From an uncultured Verrucomicrobiota bacterium (GTDB lineage: Bacteria > Verrucomicrobiota > Verrucomicrobiia > Verrucomicrobiales > Verrucomicrobiaceae), in the NCBI GenBank assembly GCA_903960845.1, contig CAJCCF010000036.1:1-44515 (forward strand): a stretch of DNA of 44,515 bases, in the 5' to 3' direction. Made by a program: the position numbers and the translations under genes. The notes beneath the pieces are model-generated. The model saw only the letters and a list, made by a program, of their open reading frames with translations. It did not search any database and was not told where the DNA came from. Shown piece by piece: positions 16,370-24,757 of this stretch (positions are counted from its first letter, which is position 1; each line of letters begins with the position of its first letter).

Positions 16370-19300
16370 ATGAGTCCTCCCATGATGAATCCACCGCCAT
16401 CCAACCGCGCAGATGAAATTCTCAATGCCGCGTTGAAACGTGATTCCATTGATCGCGAGGCCTTCATCATCGGGGCTTGCGGTGAAGATGCGGACCTGCT
16501 CGCCGAAGTGCGGGCGCTGCTGGCGGCGAATGAGACCATGCCGACGGCCTACCGCGCCATCCCCGCCACGGAGAGTCTGACGGCCGCAGATCTCGATGCC
16601 ACGATCAAGGACGCCCCGGGCACACGACCGATCATTCAACCAGGCATCGAGCGGGAGGGCGAACGCATCGGACGCTACAAGCTGCTGCAGGAGATCGGCG
16701 AAGGCGGCTTCGGCACCGTGTGGATGGCCGAGCAGATCGAGCCGGTGACAAGGCGCGTGGCATTGAAGATCATCAAGCTGGGCATGGACACGCGCGAAGT
16801 CGTGGCACGCTTCGAAGCGGAACGCCAGGCGCTGGCGATGATGGATCATCCGAACATTGCCAAGGTGCTGGATGCGGGCGCGACGGACAAAGGCCGGCCC
16901 TTCTTCGTCATGGAACTGGTGAAGGGCGTGCCCATCACGGAGTTCTGCGATGCGCGGCAGCTCGGCACGCGTGAACGACTGGAGCTGTTCATCGATGTGT
17001 GCTCGGCGATCAATCACGCGCACCAGAAGGGCATCATCCACCGGGACATCAAGCCGTCGAACGTCATGATCACCCTCCATGGTGACAAGGCGGTGGTGAA
17101 GGTGATCGACTTCGGCATCGCCAAGGCCACGCAGGGCAAGCTCACGGACAAGACGCTTTTCACACGCTTCGAACAATTCATCGGCACGCCCGTGTACATG
17201 AGTCCGGAGCAGGCCAGCCTCAGCGGACTGGACATCGACACGCGCAGTGACATCTACGCGCTGGGCATCCTGCTTTACGAGCTGCTCACCGGCAAACCGC
17301 CCTTTGACAGCAAGTCGCTGTTCTCAGGCGGCTACGATGAGATGCGGCGCATCATCCGCGAGGTCGAGCCGTCAAGGCCATCACTGAGACTCAACACGAT
17401 CGTCGGTGAAGAGCGCACGGTGCTCGCGAGAGCGCGGCAGATCGAGCCCGCAAAGGTGGGCCGCCTCGTCGAGCCGGACCTCGACTGGATCGTGATGAAG
17501 GCCATCGATAAGGACCGCACACGCCGCTACGAGACGGCCAACGCCTTTGCGCGGGACATCTCCCATTTCCTGGCCGACGAGCCGGTGAGCGCCACGCCGC
17601 CGAGCGCTGGCTACCAGTTCCAAAAATTCGCCCGCCGCAACAAGGCCGCACTGCGGGTCGCTGCGAGCATCGTCACCGTGCTGGTGATCGCCACAGTGGT
17701 GAGCACCTGGCAGGCAATCCGAGCGACACAGGCCGAAAAGACAGCCTTTGAAACGCTCGCCCAGGTCGCCGCCGAGCGCGATGCGAAGGAACTGGCGCGC
17801 AGGGATGCTGAAAACATCTCGAAGTTTCTCGGTGAAGTTTTCCAAAGCCCCGACCCGACCCGCGACGGCCGCACCATCACCGTGGCCGAGACCCTCGACA
17901 ATGCGGCGAAAAAGCTGGAGACGGATCTCGCCGCTCAACCCATCCAGCGGGCAAAACTGCAGACCACGCTCGGCAACACCTACCTCGCTCTCGGTCTCGC
18001 GCGGCAGGCCATCCCGCTGCAGGAGAAAGCGCGCGATTTCCTCCTTTCCAGCGCCGGCCAGAACCACCCCGACACGCTTCTGGCCATGCATAAACTGGCG
18101 CTTTCCTACGCCACCGCCGGACGCCTGACTGAGGCGCTCAAACTGCGGGAAGAGGTGCTCGCTCTCCGCCGCAAGGTGCTCGGCGAAAGGCACCCCGAGA
18201 CGCTCTCGGCAATGAACAACCTGGCGCTTTCCTGCGATACGGCCGGCCGCCAGGATGAGGCGCTCAAACTACGTGAAGAGGTGCTCACTGTCCGCCGCGA
18301 GCTGCTCGGTCCAGAGCACCCCGAGACACTCAAGGCGATGCAAAACCTGGCGCTCTCCTACCACGCCGCCAACCGCCGGGATGAGGGACTCAAGCTGCAG
18401 GAAGATGTGCTGCCGCTGAGCCTCAAAGTGAATGGCCTGGAGCATCCCGACACGCTATTGGCAATGAACAATCTGGCGAGCTCATACGGCGCCACAGGCC
18501 GCTTTGACGAGGCGCTCAAACTGCAGGAAGAGGCGCTCAAGCTCCGCCTCAAGGTGAACGGTCCGGAGCATCCCGACACGCTTCTGGCAAAGCAAAATCT
18601 GGCGAACTCATACGCAGCCACCGACCGCCTGGACGAGGCCATCAAACTGCAGGAGGAGGTGCTGAAGCTCAGGCGGAAAGTGAGCGGCGCAGAACATCCC
18701 GACACCCTCTCTGCGATCTACAATCTGGCGAATTCCTGCCAGCACGCCGGCCGGAAAGATGAGGCGCTCAGGCTGCGGGAGGAACTGCTGACGCTCAATC
18801 GCAAGGTGCTCGGCCCCGCGCACGCCTACACGCTCTCTGCGATTTCCGACCTCGCGGATTCCTACATGGAGGCAGGTCGCATGTCCGAGGCAGCCCCCCT
18901 GCTGGCAGAGATCTCCGCGCTCAAGACCGGCAACACCGCGCTGGCCATGAAAGTCGCCTCCCTGCAGGCATGGTTTGGCAAAGATGCTGAACTTGAGGCG
19001 ACCCGCCATCGCATGCTCGATTGGTCCAGGGACGCCACGAAACCCGACGACCTGGATCGCGTGGCCAAGCTCGCCTGCCTGCGCCCTATCAGCGATGCCG
19101 CGATGAAAGAAGCCACTCTAACCGCCGCCCGACGGGCCATGGAACTCGGCAAAGACGATCCGGTCTTCCGAGCCCGGATCCAGATGACCCTGGGCATGGC
19201 CGAATATCGCGCCAGTCACTATTCCGAGGCCGAGCAGGCCCTGCTGACGTTCAAATCCAACAACGGAACCATCGCGGATATCGCCGCCTTCTACCGGGCC

Positions 19301-19495
19301 ATGTGCCTTTCCCAACAAAAAAAATCAACCGAAGCTCATGCCCTCTTCACCATTCAGGAGGAAAAAATAAAACCCTTCCTGACTGACGACAAAAAGCCTC
19401 TGTCAGAGGACGCCGGGCCGGACGATCTCCTCCTTTGGTTAGCCTACAAGGAAGCCAAAGCGCTGATCTCCGGGGCATCCACACCGGGGAATTAG
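16370..19495 (+). CDS. Membrane Ser/Thr protein kinase with C-terminal TPR array
   Basis: A 1041-residue protein if begun at ATG 16370 (16382 or 16385 also possible). A helical N-terminal segment (about 10-65) precedes the kinase domain: GEGGFG loop (110-115), VALK lysine (133), HRDIKPSN (224-231) and DFG (247-249), then GTPVYMSPEQ. All catalytic residues are present. One membrane span (about 426-448, RVAASIVTVLVIATVVSTW) follows. The outer half holds a 42-residue TPR/kinesin-light-chain type array at 566-859, then less regular helices. The layout is kinase inside, TPR outside, as in PVC sensor kinases that may read a periplasmic partner. It is divergent from the dehydrogenase gene; the regulatory target is unknown. 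Confidence 0.9.
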   Translation: MSPPMMNPPPSNRADEILNAALKRDSIDREAFIIGACGEDADLLAEVRALLAANETMPTAYRAIPATESLTAADLDATIKDAPGTRPIIQPGIEREGERIGRYKLLQEIGEGGFGTVWMAEQIEPVTRRVALKIIKLGMDTREVVARFEAERQALAMMDHPNIAKVLDAGATDKGRPFFVMELVKGVPITEFCDARQLGTRERLELFIDVCSAINHAHQKGIIHRDIKPSNVMITLHGDKAVVKVIDFGIAKATQGKLTDKTLFTRFEQFIGTPVYMSPEQASLSGLDIDTRSDIYALGILLYELLTGKPPFDSKSLFSGGYDEMRRIIREVEPSRPSLRLNTIVGEERTVLARARQIEPAKVGRLVEPDLDWIVMKAIDKDRTRRYETANAFARDISHFLADEPVSATPPSAGYQFQKFARRNKAALRVAASIVTVLVIATVVSTWQAIRATQAEKTAFETLAQVAAERDAKELARRDAENISKFLGEVFQSPDPTRDGRTITVAETLDNAAKKLETDLAAQPIQRAKLQTTLGNTYLALGLARQAIPLQEKARDFLLSSAGQNHPDTLLAMHKLALSYATAGRLTEALKLREEVLALRRKVLGERHPETLSAMNNLALSCDTAGRQDEALKLREEVLTVRRELLGPEHPETLKAMQNLALSYHAANRRDEGLKLQEDVLPLSLKVNGLEHPDTLLAMNNLASSYGATGRFDEALKLQEEALKLRLKVNGPEHPDTLLAKQNLANSYAATDRLDEAIKLQEEVLKLRRKVSGAEHPDTLSAIYNLANSCQHAGRKDEALRLREELLTLNRKVLGPAHAYTLSAISDLADSYMEAGRMSEAAPLLAEISALKTGNTALAMKVASLQAWFGKDAELEATRHRMLDWSRDATKPDDLDRVAKLACLRPISDAAMKEATLTAARRAMELGKDDPVFRARIQMTLGMAEYRASHYSEAEQALLTFKSNNGTIADIAAFYRAMCLSQQKKSTEAHALFTIQEEKIKPFLTDDKKPLSEDAGPDDLLLWLAYKEAKALISGASTPGN
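18065..18946 (+). repeat. Seven tandem 126-bp units (42-residue TPRs) inside the kinase gene
   Basis: Units start at 18065, 18191, 18317, 18443, 18569, 18695 and 18821, each exactly 126 bases. The unit theme is HPDTLxAMxNLAxSY then DEALKLQEEVL and LRxKVLGPE. Units 2-6 keep the pattern best; unit 7 (HAYTLSAISDLADSY) is degenerate. The exact period and DNA-level similarity suggest growth by unequal recombination. Confidence 0.85.
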
Positions 19496-19602
19496 CGGAC
19501 AAAGCGAACCCGCGCGGCTGTAGCTTCACACCTTCCGCTTTATTTAGTTAGACCTGGTGCCTTTATTTGTCCCTGAAACAGCAGTCACACGGATCCTTCA
19601 CC

Positions 19603-20958
19603 ATGAAAAAGCAGATCAAATCCACTCCTACCCGCCGCGACTTCATCGCCACTGGCGCAGCCATTCTCGGTTTCAACATCATCCCCCGCCATGTGCTCGG
19701 TGCGCCAGGGCAACCACCCCCATCAGAGAAGCTCAACATCGGCTGCGTCGGCATCGGCGGGCAGGGCGGCGGCGTGACGCGCGAGTTGGCCACCTTTGCC
19801 AATGTTCACATCGGCGCACTTTGTGATGTGGAAAAAAAGCACGAGGCGACGATGGCAAAAGCCTACCCCGGAAGACCGTTTTATAAGGACTACCGCGAAA
19901 TGCTGGCGAAAGAAAAGGGACTCGATGCGGTGATGGTCGGCACCCCGGACCATTGGCACGCACCGATCTCCATCGCGGCGATGAAACTCGGCAAGCATGT
20001 CTATTGCGAGAAACCGCTGGCGCACACCATCGAAGAAACGCGCATCATGGCCAAGGTTGCCGCGGAGATGAACGTCGTCACCCAGATGGGCAACACAGGC
20101 CATGCCAGCGAAGGCCTGCGCCTCACCAAGGAATGGATCGACGCAGGCGCGATCGGCGCGGTGAATGAAGTTCATGTCTGGTCAGACCGCCCCGGCAGCT
20201 TTTGGGACACGCAGGGCAAACCGCGTCCGGTCGGCAAGCCTCCTGTGCCAGAAACCCTCGATTGGAACCTATGGCAGGGCCCCGCTCCTGAGCACGCCTA
20301 TCACCCGGACTATGCGCCAAGAAAATGGCGCGGCTTTTTTGACTATGGCTGCGGCGCGCTCGGTGACATGATGGTCCACAATGCCGACCCAGCCTGGTAT
20401 GCGCTCGACCTCGGCGCTCCTATCGCGATCGAAGCCAAAACTTCGGAGACCAACCCTGACACCTTCCCTCTCTGGAGCATTGTCACCTGGCACTTCGCCG
20501 CCAAGGGCAATCGGGGCCCCGTGAAACTCACCTGGTTCGATGGCGGAAAAAAACCTGAGCCGCCTCCCGGATTCGGCTCCATGCGCAAACTCGGCGACAA
20601 CGGCATCCTCTTTCTCGGCGACAAAGGATCCATCATCGCACCCGGCTGGGCAGGCACGCCACGCATCGTTCCAGAGAGCCAAATGAAGTCGTTCGTCATG
20701 CCACCGCGGAGCATTGCGCGCAGCATTGGTCACCGCCAGGAATGGGTCGAAGCCTGCCTCGCCGGCAAACCCGGGGATGCCAAAGCCAACTTCGCCTACG
20801 CCGGGCCATACACCGAAGCCCTGCTCACGGGTGTGCTGCCGATCCGTCTCGGCAAACGCATCGAGTGGAACAGCGCCAAGATGAAGGCCACAAATGCCCC
20901 GGAAGCCGGTGCGATGATCCGCAAGGTTTACCGCAAAGGCTTCGAACTTCCGGCCTGA
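19603..20958 (+). CDS. Tat-exported Gfo/Idh/MocA family oxidoreductase
   Basis: A 451-residue protein. TPTRRDFIATGAAILGF at residues 7-23 is a Tat signal and supports the start at 19603. The Rossmann fold opens with LNIGCVGIGGQGGGV; YCEKPLAHT is the EKP motif whose lysine is catalytic in the family. The C-terminal half contains DWNLWQGPAPEHAYHP and FDYGCGALGDMMVHN, typical of the exported PVC subgroup. Known relatives oxidise or reduce sugars using NAD(P) kept bound; some open 3-keto sugars. It stands alone, 107 bases after the kinase and 118 before the PhoD gene, without a clear terminator on either side. Confidence 0.88.
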   Translation: MKKQIKSTPTRRDFIATGAAILGFNIIPRHVLGAPGQPPPSEKLNIGCVGIGGQGGGVTRELATFANVHIGALCDVEKKHEATMAKAYPGRPFYKDYREMLAKEKGLDAVMVGTPDHWHAPISIAAMKLGKHVYCEKPLAHTIEETRIMAKVAAEMNVVTQMGNTGHASEGLRLTKEWIDAGAIGAVNEVHVWSDRPGSFWDTQGKPRPVGKPPVPETLDWNLWQGPAPEHAYHPDYAPRKWRGFFDYGCGALGDMMVHNADPAWYALDLGAPIAIEAKTSETNPDTFPLWSIVTWHFAAKGNRGPVKLTWFDGGKKPEPPPGFGSMRKLGDNGILFLGDKGSIIAPGWAGTPRIVPESQMKSFVMPPRSIARSIGHRQEWVEACLAGKPGDAKANFAYAGPYTEALLTGVLPIRLGKRIEWNSAKMKATNAPEAGAMIRKVYRKGFELPA

Positions 20959-21076
20959 TCACCATCGTCTGAATCGTGATTCATCGGCGCGACGAAAGAG
21001 GCCGCGCTGGTGAAGGTGCCGCGCTGATGAGCAACGCGTGCCAGAAATACCGCATGTTGACGTTCATGGCGGAGTC

Positions 21077-22528
21077 ATGAGCACTCGTCCATCCCTCAGC
21101 CGCCGCCGATTTCTCCAAAACACCACCGCTGCAGCCCTGGCCAAACCCCTGCTGGCACAGGCTGCTGACACGGGGCCGTTTCAGGCCACCGGCGTGCGCG
21201 CGGGCGAGGTGACGGACTCCACGGCCATTGTGTGGGCACGCCTAACAAAACATGCGACGCGCAACAACGACGGCGTGACCTTTGCCCTCGAAAAGGGCAG
21301 GAACAAAAGCAAGACCGGGCGCAGCCTGCCACCCGTGGCGGAGATCGAAGGCGCGTGCCCCGCCATGTCCGGCCAGATCCGCCTGCGCTATGGTTTGAAG
21401 GAGGATCTGAGCGATGCCATCGAAACCCCGTGGATTCAGGTGAGCGTGGAGCAGGATGGCATTCACCATTTTAAGCTCACCGCGCTCAAGCCGGGCAGCA
21501 CCTTTCATTACCTCAGCGAAAGCAGAGGCGCGGACGGCAAGACGAGCTCAAGTCTTGCAGGCAAATTCCACACCGCTCCGGAAGCGTCATCGCCCACCGG
21601 GTTGCGCTTCTGTGTCATGACCTGCCAGGGTTACCAGGATCGCGATCATCCGGACGGCCACCCGATTTATCCTTCGATGGTAGCGCTCGATCCGCGCTTC
21701 ATCGTGATGACTGGTGACCTTGTTTACTACGACAGCAATCCGCCAGTCGCCGTGTCGCCTGCGCTCGCACGCCTGCATTGGGAGCGGATGTTCAGTCTGC
21801 CTCGGCTCGTGAACGCGATGCGCAGCACATCGACCTATTGGCTCAAAGACGATCATGATACTTTGACGAATGATTCGTGGCCGGACACGAAAGTCGGTGA
21901 ATTCACCTTCGCGGAAGGGCAGCGCATTTTTCACGAACAGGCTCCCCTGGGCAAGCAGAGCTACCGCACGATCCGCTGGGGCCGTGATTTGCAGGTGTGG
22001 TTCACCGACGGTCGTGATTTCCGCTCGCCGAACAATATGGCCGACGGCCCGGACAAGACGATCTGGGGTGCAGAGCAGAAGGCGTGGTTTAAAAATACGG
22101 TCAAAGAAAGCACGGCCACCTGGAAGGTGCTCGTCAGCCCCACACCGCTCGTCGGACCGGATCGGAAGAACAAGAACGACAACCACAGCAACGAAGGATT
22201 CGTGCACGAGGGTGATGAAATTCGCGACTGGCTTAAGGCGAACGTGCCGGACATTTTCTTCGTCGTGTGCGGCGACCGCCACTGGCAATACCACTCCGTG
22301 CATCCGGTCAGCGGCGTGCAGGAGTTCAGCGTCGATGCCGCGAGCGATTCGCACGCTGGAGGCACCCCCGGCGAGGACAAGGCGTATCACAAGTTCCATC
22401 GAGTGAAGGGCGGTTTCCTCGCTGTCGAGCTGAAGCCTGAGGCAGCGGGGAGCACCATCAGCTTCCAGCTTCGCCATGTGGATGGAGAGATCGGCTACGA
22501 GGCCAAGTATATCCGTAAGCTCAGCTAA
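21077..22528 (+). CDS. PhoD-like alkaline phosphatase, Tat-exported
   Basis: A 483-residue protein. A GGAG sequence 6 bases before ATG 21077 fixes the start. SRRRFLQNTTAAALAKPLLAQA is a Tat signal. VRAGEVTDSTAIVWARL opens the N-terminal Ig-like domain. The metallophosphatase part has MTGDLVYYD, YWLKDDHDTLTND, and VVCGDRHWQYHS, which correspond to the PhoD metal-binding motifs. PhoD enzymes are calcium/iron phosphodi- and monoesterases of the periplasm. It heads a tight run of four genes (LRR, DUF1552, DUF1592), so its substrate may relate to that unit rather than to phosphate scavenging. Confidence 0.85.
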   Translation: MSTRPSLSRRRFLQNTTAAALAKPLLAQAADTGPFQATGVRAGEVTDSTAIVWARLTKHATRNNDGVTFALEKGRNKSKTGRSLPPVAEIEGACPAMSGQIRLRYGLKEDLSDAIETPWIQVSVEQDGIHHFKLTALKPGSTFHYLSESRGADGKTSSSLAGKFHTAPEASSPTGLRFCVMTCQGYQDRDHPDGHPIYPSMVALDPRFIVMTGDLVYYDSNPPVAVSPALARLHWERMFSLPRLVNAMRSTSTYWLKDDHDTLTNDSWPDTKVGEFTFAEGQRIFHEQAPLGKQSYRTIRWGRDLQVWFTDGRDFRSPNNMADGPDKTIWGAEQKAWFKNTVKESTATWKVLVSPTPLVGPDRKNKNDNHSNEGFVHEGDEIRDWLKANVPDIFFVVCGDRHWQYHSVHPVSGVQEFSVDAASDSHAGGTPGEDKAYHKFHRVKGGFLAVELKPEAAGSTISFQLRHVDGEIGYEAKYIRKLS

Positions 22529-22546
22529 CAGATCCCAGACATCATC

Positions 22547-23422
22547 ATGAAAATCGTTCCCCTATTTCTCTGCCTGATCGTCGGACATCTCCAAGCGAGT
22601 CATGTCGCCTCGCTCAAAGCACTCGGTGCCAAGGTCACCGAGGCCGGCGGAGTCGTCACCGAGGTGAGTGTGAAGTGCGACGCCTTTACCGAGGCCGATT
22701 TCAAGACGCTCGGCAGTCTCACCACCATCAAGGTGCTGGCCATCAGCGGCAAAACAGTCACGGACGACACGCTGGCACTGCTCACCGGGCTGGTGAATCT
22801 GGAACGCCTCAGCACCGACGGCATCCAGCTCACTGACGATGGCTACAGGCACTTCGCCGCGTTTCAAAGGCTCACCTCGCTCGCCTTCTTCCACCCCGCT
22901 TTTCGCTCCAAAGAATTCACTGGCAGCGGCCTCGCTGACTTGAAAGCACTGCCAAAGCTGGAGCGACTGACCTTTGCCGGATCGACGGCTGGAGATGCCG
23001 CGATGGAGGCCATCGGGCAAATCACGCAGCTCAAGGAATTCCGCACCTGGCACACGGCGCAGACGCAGGCGGGGAACGCGAGCTTATCGAAGCTCGCCAA
23101 CCTCAAAGCCCTGCGCATCGGTCAGCGTTTGCCGAACTGGGGGAAGGAATCGCCGGTCAGCTTTGATGAATCAACGATGCAGACGCTGGCGCAGATCAAG
23201 ACGCTCGAATCCCTCGAACTCACCGAGGCGAGGCTCAGCGCGAAGATCATCCCGCAACTGAGAGCACTGCCGAAGCTGACCAAGCTCAAGCTCGAAACCG
23301 TGGACATCCCGGCTGCAGATGTGGAGGCGATCAAGGCAGCGCTGCCGAACTGCAAAGTGGACTTCAAGCCGATGAGCGATGTCGAAAAGGAAGCGTTGAT
23401 GGTGAAGAAGCTGCGGCTTTGA
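22547..23422 (+). CDS. Exported leucine-rich-repeat protein
   Basis: A 291-residue protein with signal [18 protein letters not shown]. From residue 40 on there are about nine LRR units of the LxxLxxLxxLxLxxTxVTD kind, e.g. [54 protein letters not shown] and [18 protein letters not shown], a horseshoe binding scaffold common in PVC bacteria. It follows the PhoD gene after 18 bases and precedes DUF1552 by 46, so it is in the same transcript. No enzyme motif; a binding role is inferred. Confidence 0.75.
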   Translation: MKIVPLFLCLIVGHLQASHVASLKALGAKVTEAGGVVTEVSVKCDAFTEADFKTLGSLTTIKVLAISGKTVTDDTLALLTGLVNLERLSTDGIQLTDDGYRHFAAFQRLTSLAFFHPAFRSKEFTGSGLADLKALPKLERLTFAGSTAGDAAMEAIGQITQLKEFRTWHTAQTQAGNASLSKLANLKALRIGQRLPNWGKESPVSFDESTMQTLAQIKTLESLELTEARLSAKIIPQLRALPKLTKLKLETVDIPAADVEAIKAALPNCKVDFKPMSDVEKEALMVKKLRL

Positions 23423-23468
23423 TTGTCAGATGAACGACTCTGCCATCGTTTCCCACCCGCACCTAATC

Positions 23469-24755
23469 ATGAACATCGCCACCAAACGCCACCTCCACCG
23501 CCGGGCTTTTCTGCGCGGCGCGGGAACCGTTCTCTCACTGCCGTTTTTGGAAGCCATGGTGCCCGCCTTTGCAACACGGGCGCAAGCCGCCTCCGGACAG
23601 CCGCCGCCGCGTTTTTTGGCGATGTGCGCCACACTCGGATTTCACACTCCGTTTTTATTTCCGCAGGAAACCGGGGCGGGCTACACGCTCACGCCCTATC
23701 TCGAGCCTCTGAAGGATTTGAAGGATGACTTCTCCGTCATCTCCGGCCTTCAGCATGAAGAGCAAAATGGCGCCAACGGCCACACCTCGGAAATGACCTG
23801 GCTGACCTCCGCAAAGCATCCGGGGCTTGCGGGATTCAAAAACACGATCTCAATCGACCAGTTGATTGCGGAACACATCGGTTCACTGACACGCTTCCCC
23901 AGCCTTGTTCTGGGAACGGGCAGCGAATCCATGTCATGGTCTGCCAGCGGCGTGCCTCTGCCGGCGGAGCCTTCCCCTTCCAGCGCTTTCCGTCAGCTCT
24001 TTGTCGATGGCACAAAGGATGAGATCGCGGCGCAGGTGCGTGGATTGAAGCGCGGACGCAGCATTCTCGACACCGTGATGGGCCAGGCAAAAAAACTGCA
24101 TGGTGAACTCGGCAAACGAGATCAGGAAAAACTCGACGAGTATTTCAGCGCCGTGCGCGATCTCGAAGGCCGTCTGGTGCAAAACGAGGAGTGGGTGCAG
24201 AAGCCAAAGCCCAAGATCGATGCAAGGCCGCCGACCGACATCCAGAGCCGCACGGATGCGATCGGCAAAATGAAACTGATGCAGGATCTCATTGTGCTCG
24301 CCCTGCAGAATGATTCCACGCGCACCATCACCCTGCGCCTCAATGGCATGAATGCCGTGCCAGAGATCGAAGGCGTGAAGAACGACTGGCACAATCTCTC
24401 CCATCACGGTCAGGACCCTGCGAAGATTGAAGAACTTAAAGTCATTGAGCAGGCCGAATTCACCGCGCTGTCCGATTTCCTCGCCAAGCTCAAAAACACC
24501 CGGGAAAATGGCCGTCCGCTGCTCGACTCCACAGCGGTGGTCTTCGGCTCCAATCTCGGCAACGCGAGCGCTCACAGCACGGCCAATCTCCCGCTCCTCC
24601 TCGCGGGAGGCGGTTTCAAGCACGGCCGCCACATCGCCATCAACAAAGACAGGCACGTTTTCTCGAACCTCTTCGTTTCACTCGCCCAGCGGATGGGCGT
24701 GGAGACTAACCAATTCGGCTTCAGCACGGGAGTTTTGGATATCAATCAGGCGTGA
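23469..24755 (+). CDS. DUF1552 protein, exported
   Basis: A 428-residue protein. HRRAFLRGAGTVLSLPFLEA is a Tat-type signal; start 23469 places the RR near residue 10. Family features are RFLAMCATLGFHTPFLFP, FSVISGLQHEEQNGANGHTS, FPSLVLGTGSESMSWSASG, DWHNLSHHGQDPAKIEEL and AVVFGSNLGNASAHSTANLP. DUF1552 belongs to the same broad group as DUF1501 and is always adjacent to DUF1592-type genes, as here (2-base gap). The exact biochemical function is not known; an alkaline-phosphatase-like fold is suspected from the DUF1501 relationship. Confidence 0.88.
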   Translation: MNIATKRHLHRRAFLRGAGTVLSLPFLEAMVPAFATRAQAASGQPPPRFLAMCATLGFHTPFLFPQETGAGYTLTPYLEPLKDLKDDFSVISGLQHEEQNGANGHTSEMTWLTSAKHPGLAGFKNTISIDQLIAEHIGSLTRFPSLVLGTGSESMSWSASGVPLPAEPSPSSAFRQLFVDGTKDEIAAQVRGLKRGRSILDTVMGQAKKLHGELGKRDQEKLDEYFSAVRDLEGRLVQNEEWVQKPKPKIDARPPTDIQSRTDAIGKMKLMQDLIVLALQNDSTRTITLRLNGMNAVPEIEGVKNDWHNLSHHGQDPAKIEELKVIEQAEFTALSDFLAKLKNTRENGRPLLDSTAVVFGSNLGNASAHSTANLPLLLAGGGFKHGRHIAINKDRHVFSNLFVSLAQRMGVETNQFGFSTGVLDINQA

Positions 24756-24757
24756 AC

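Noticed and set aside
16319..17176. Minus-strand 285-codon open frame opposite the kinase domain
   Set aside because: It covers the conserved kinase motifs on the other strand; no independent support.
18065..18946. Tandem repeat considered as CRISPR or satellite
   Set aside because: The period is 126 bases with no spacers and an open frame of TPR units; it is coding.
20970..20983. Small palindrome TGAATCGTGATTCA after the Gfo/Idh/MocA gene
   Set aside because: Six-base arms with no T run; too little to call a terminator or operator.
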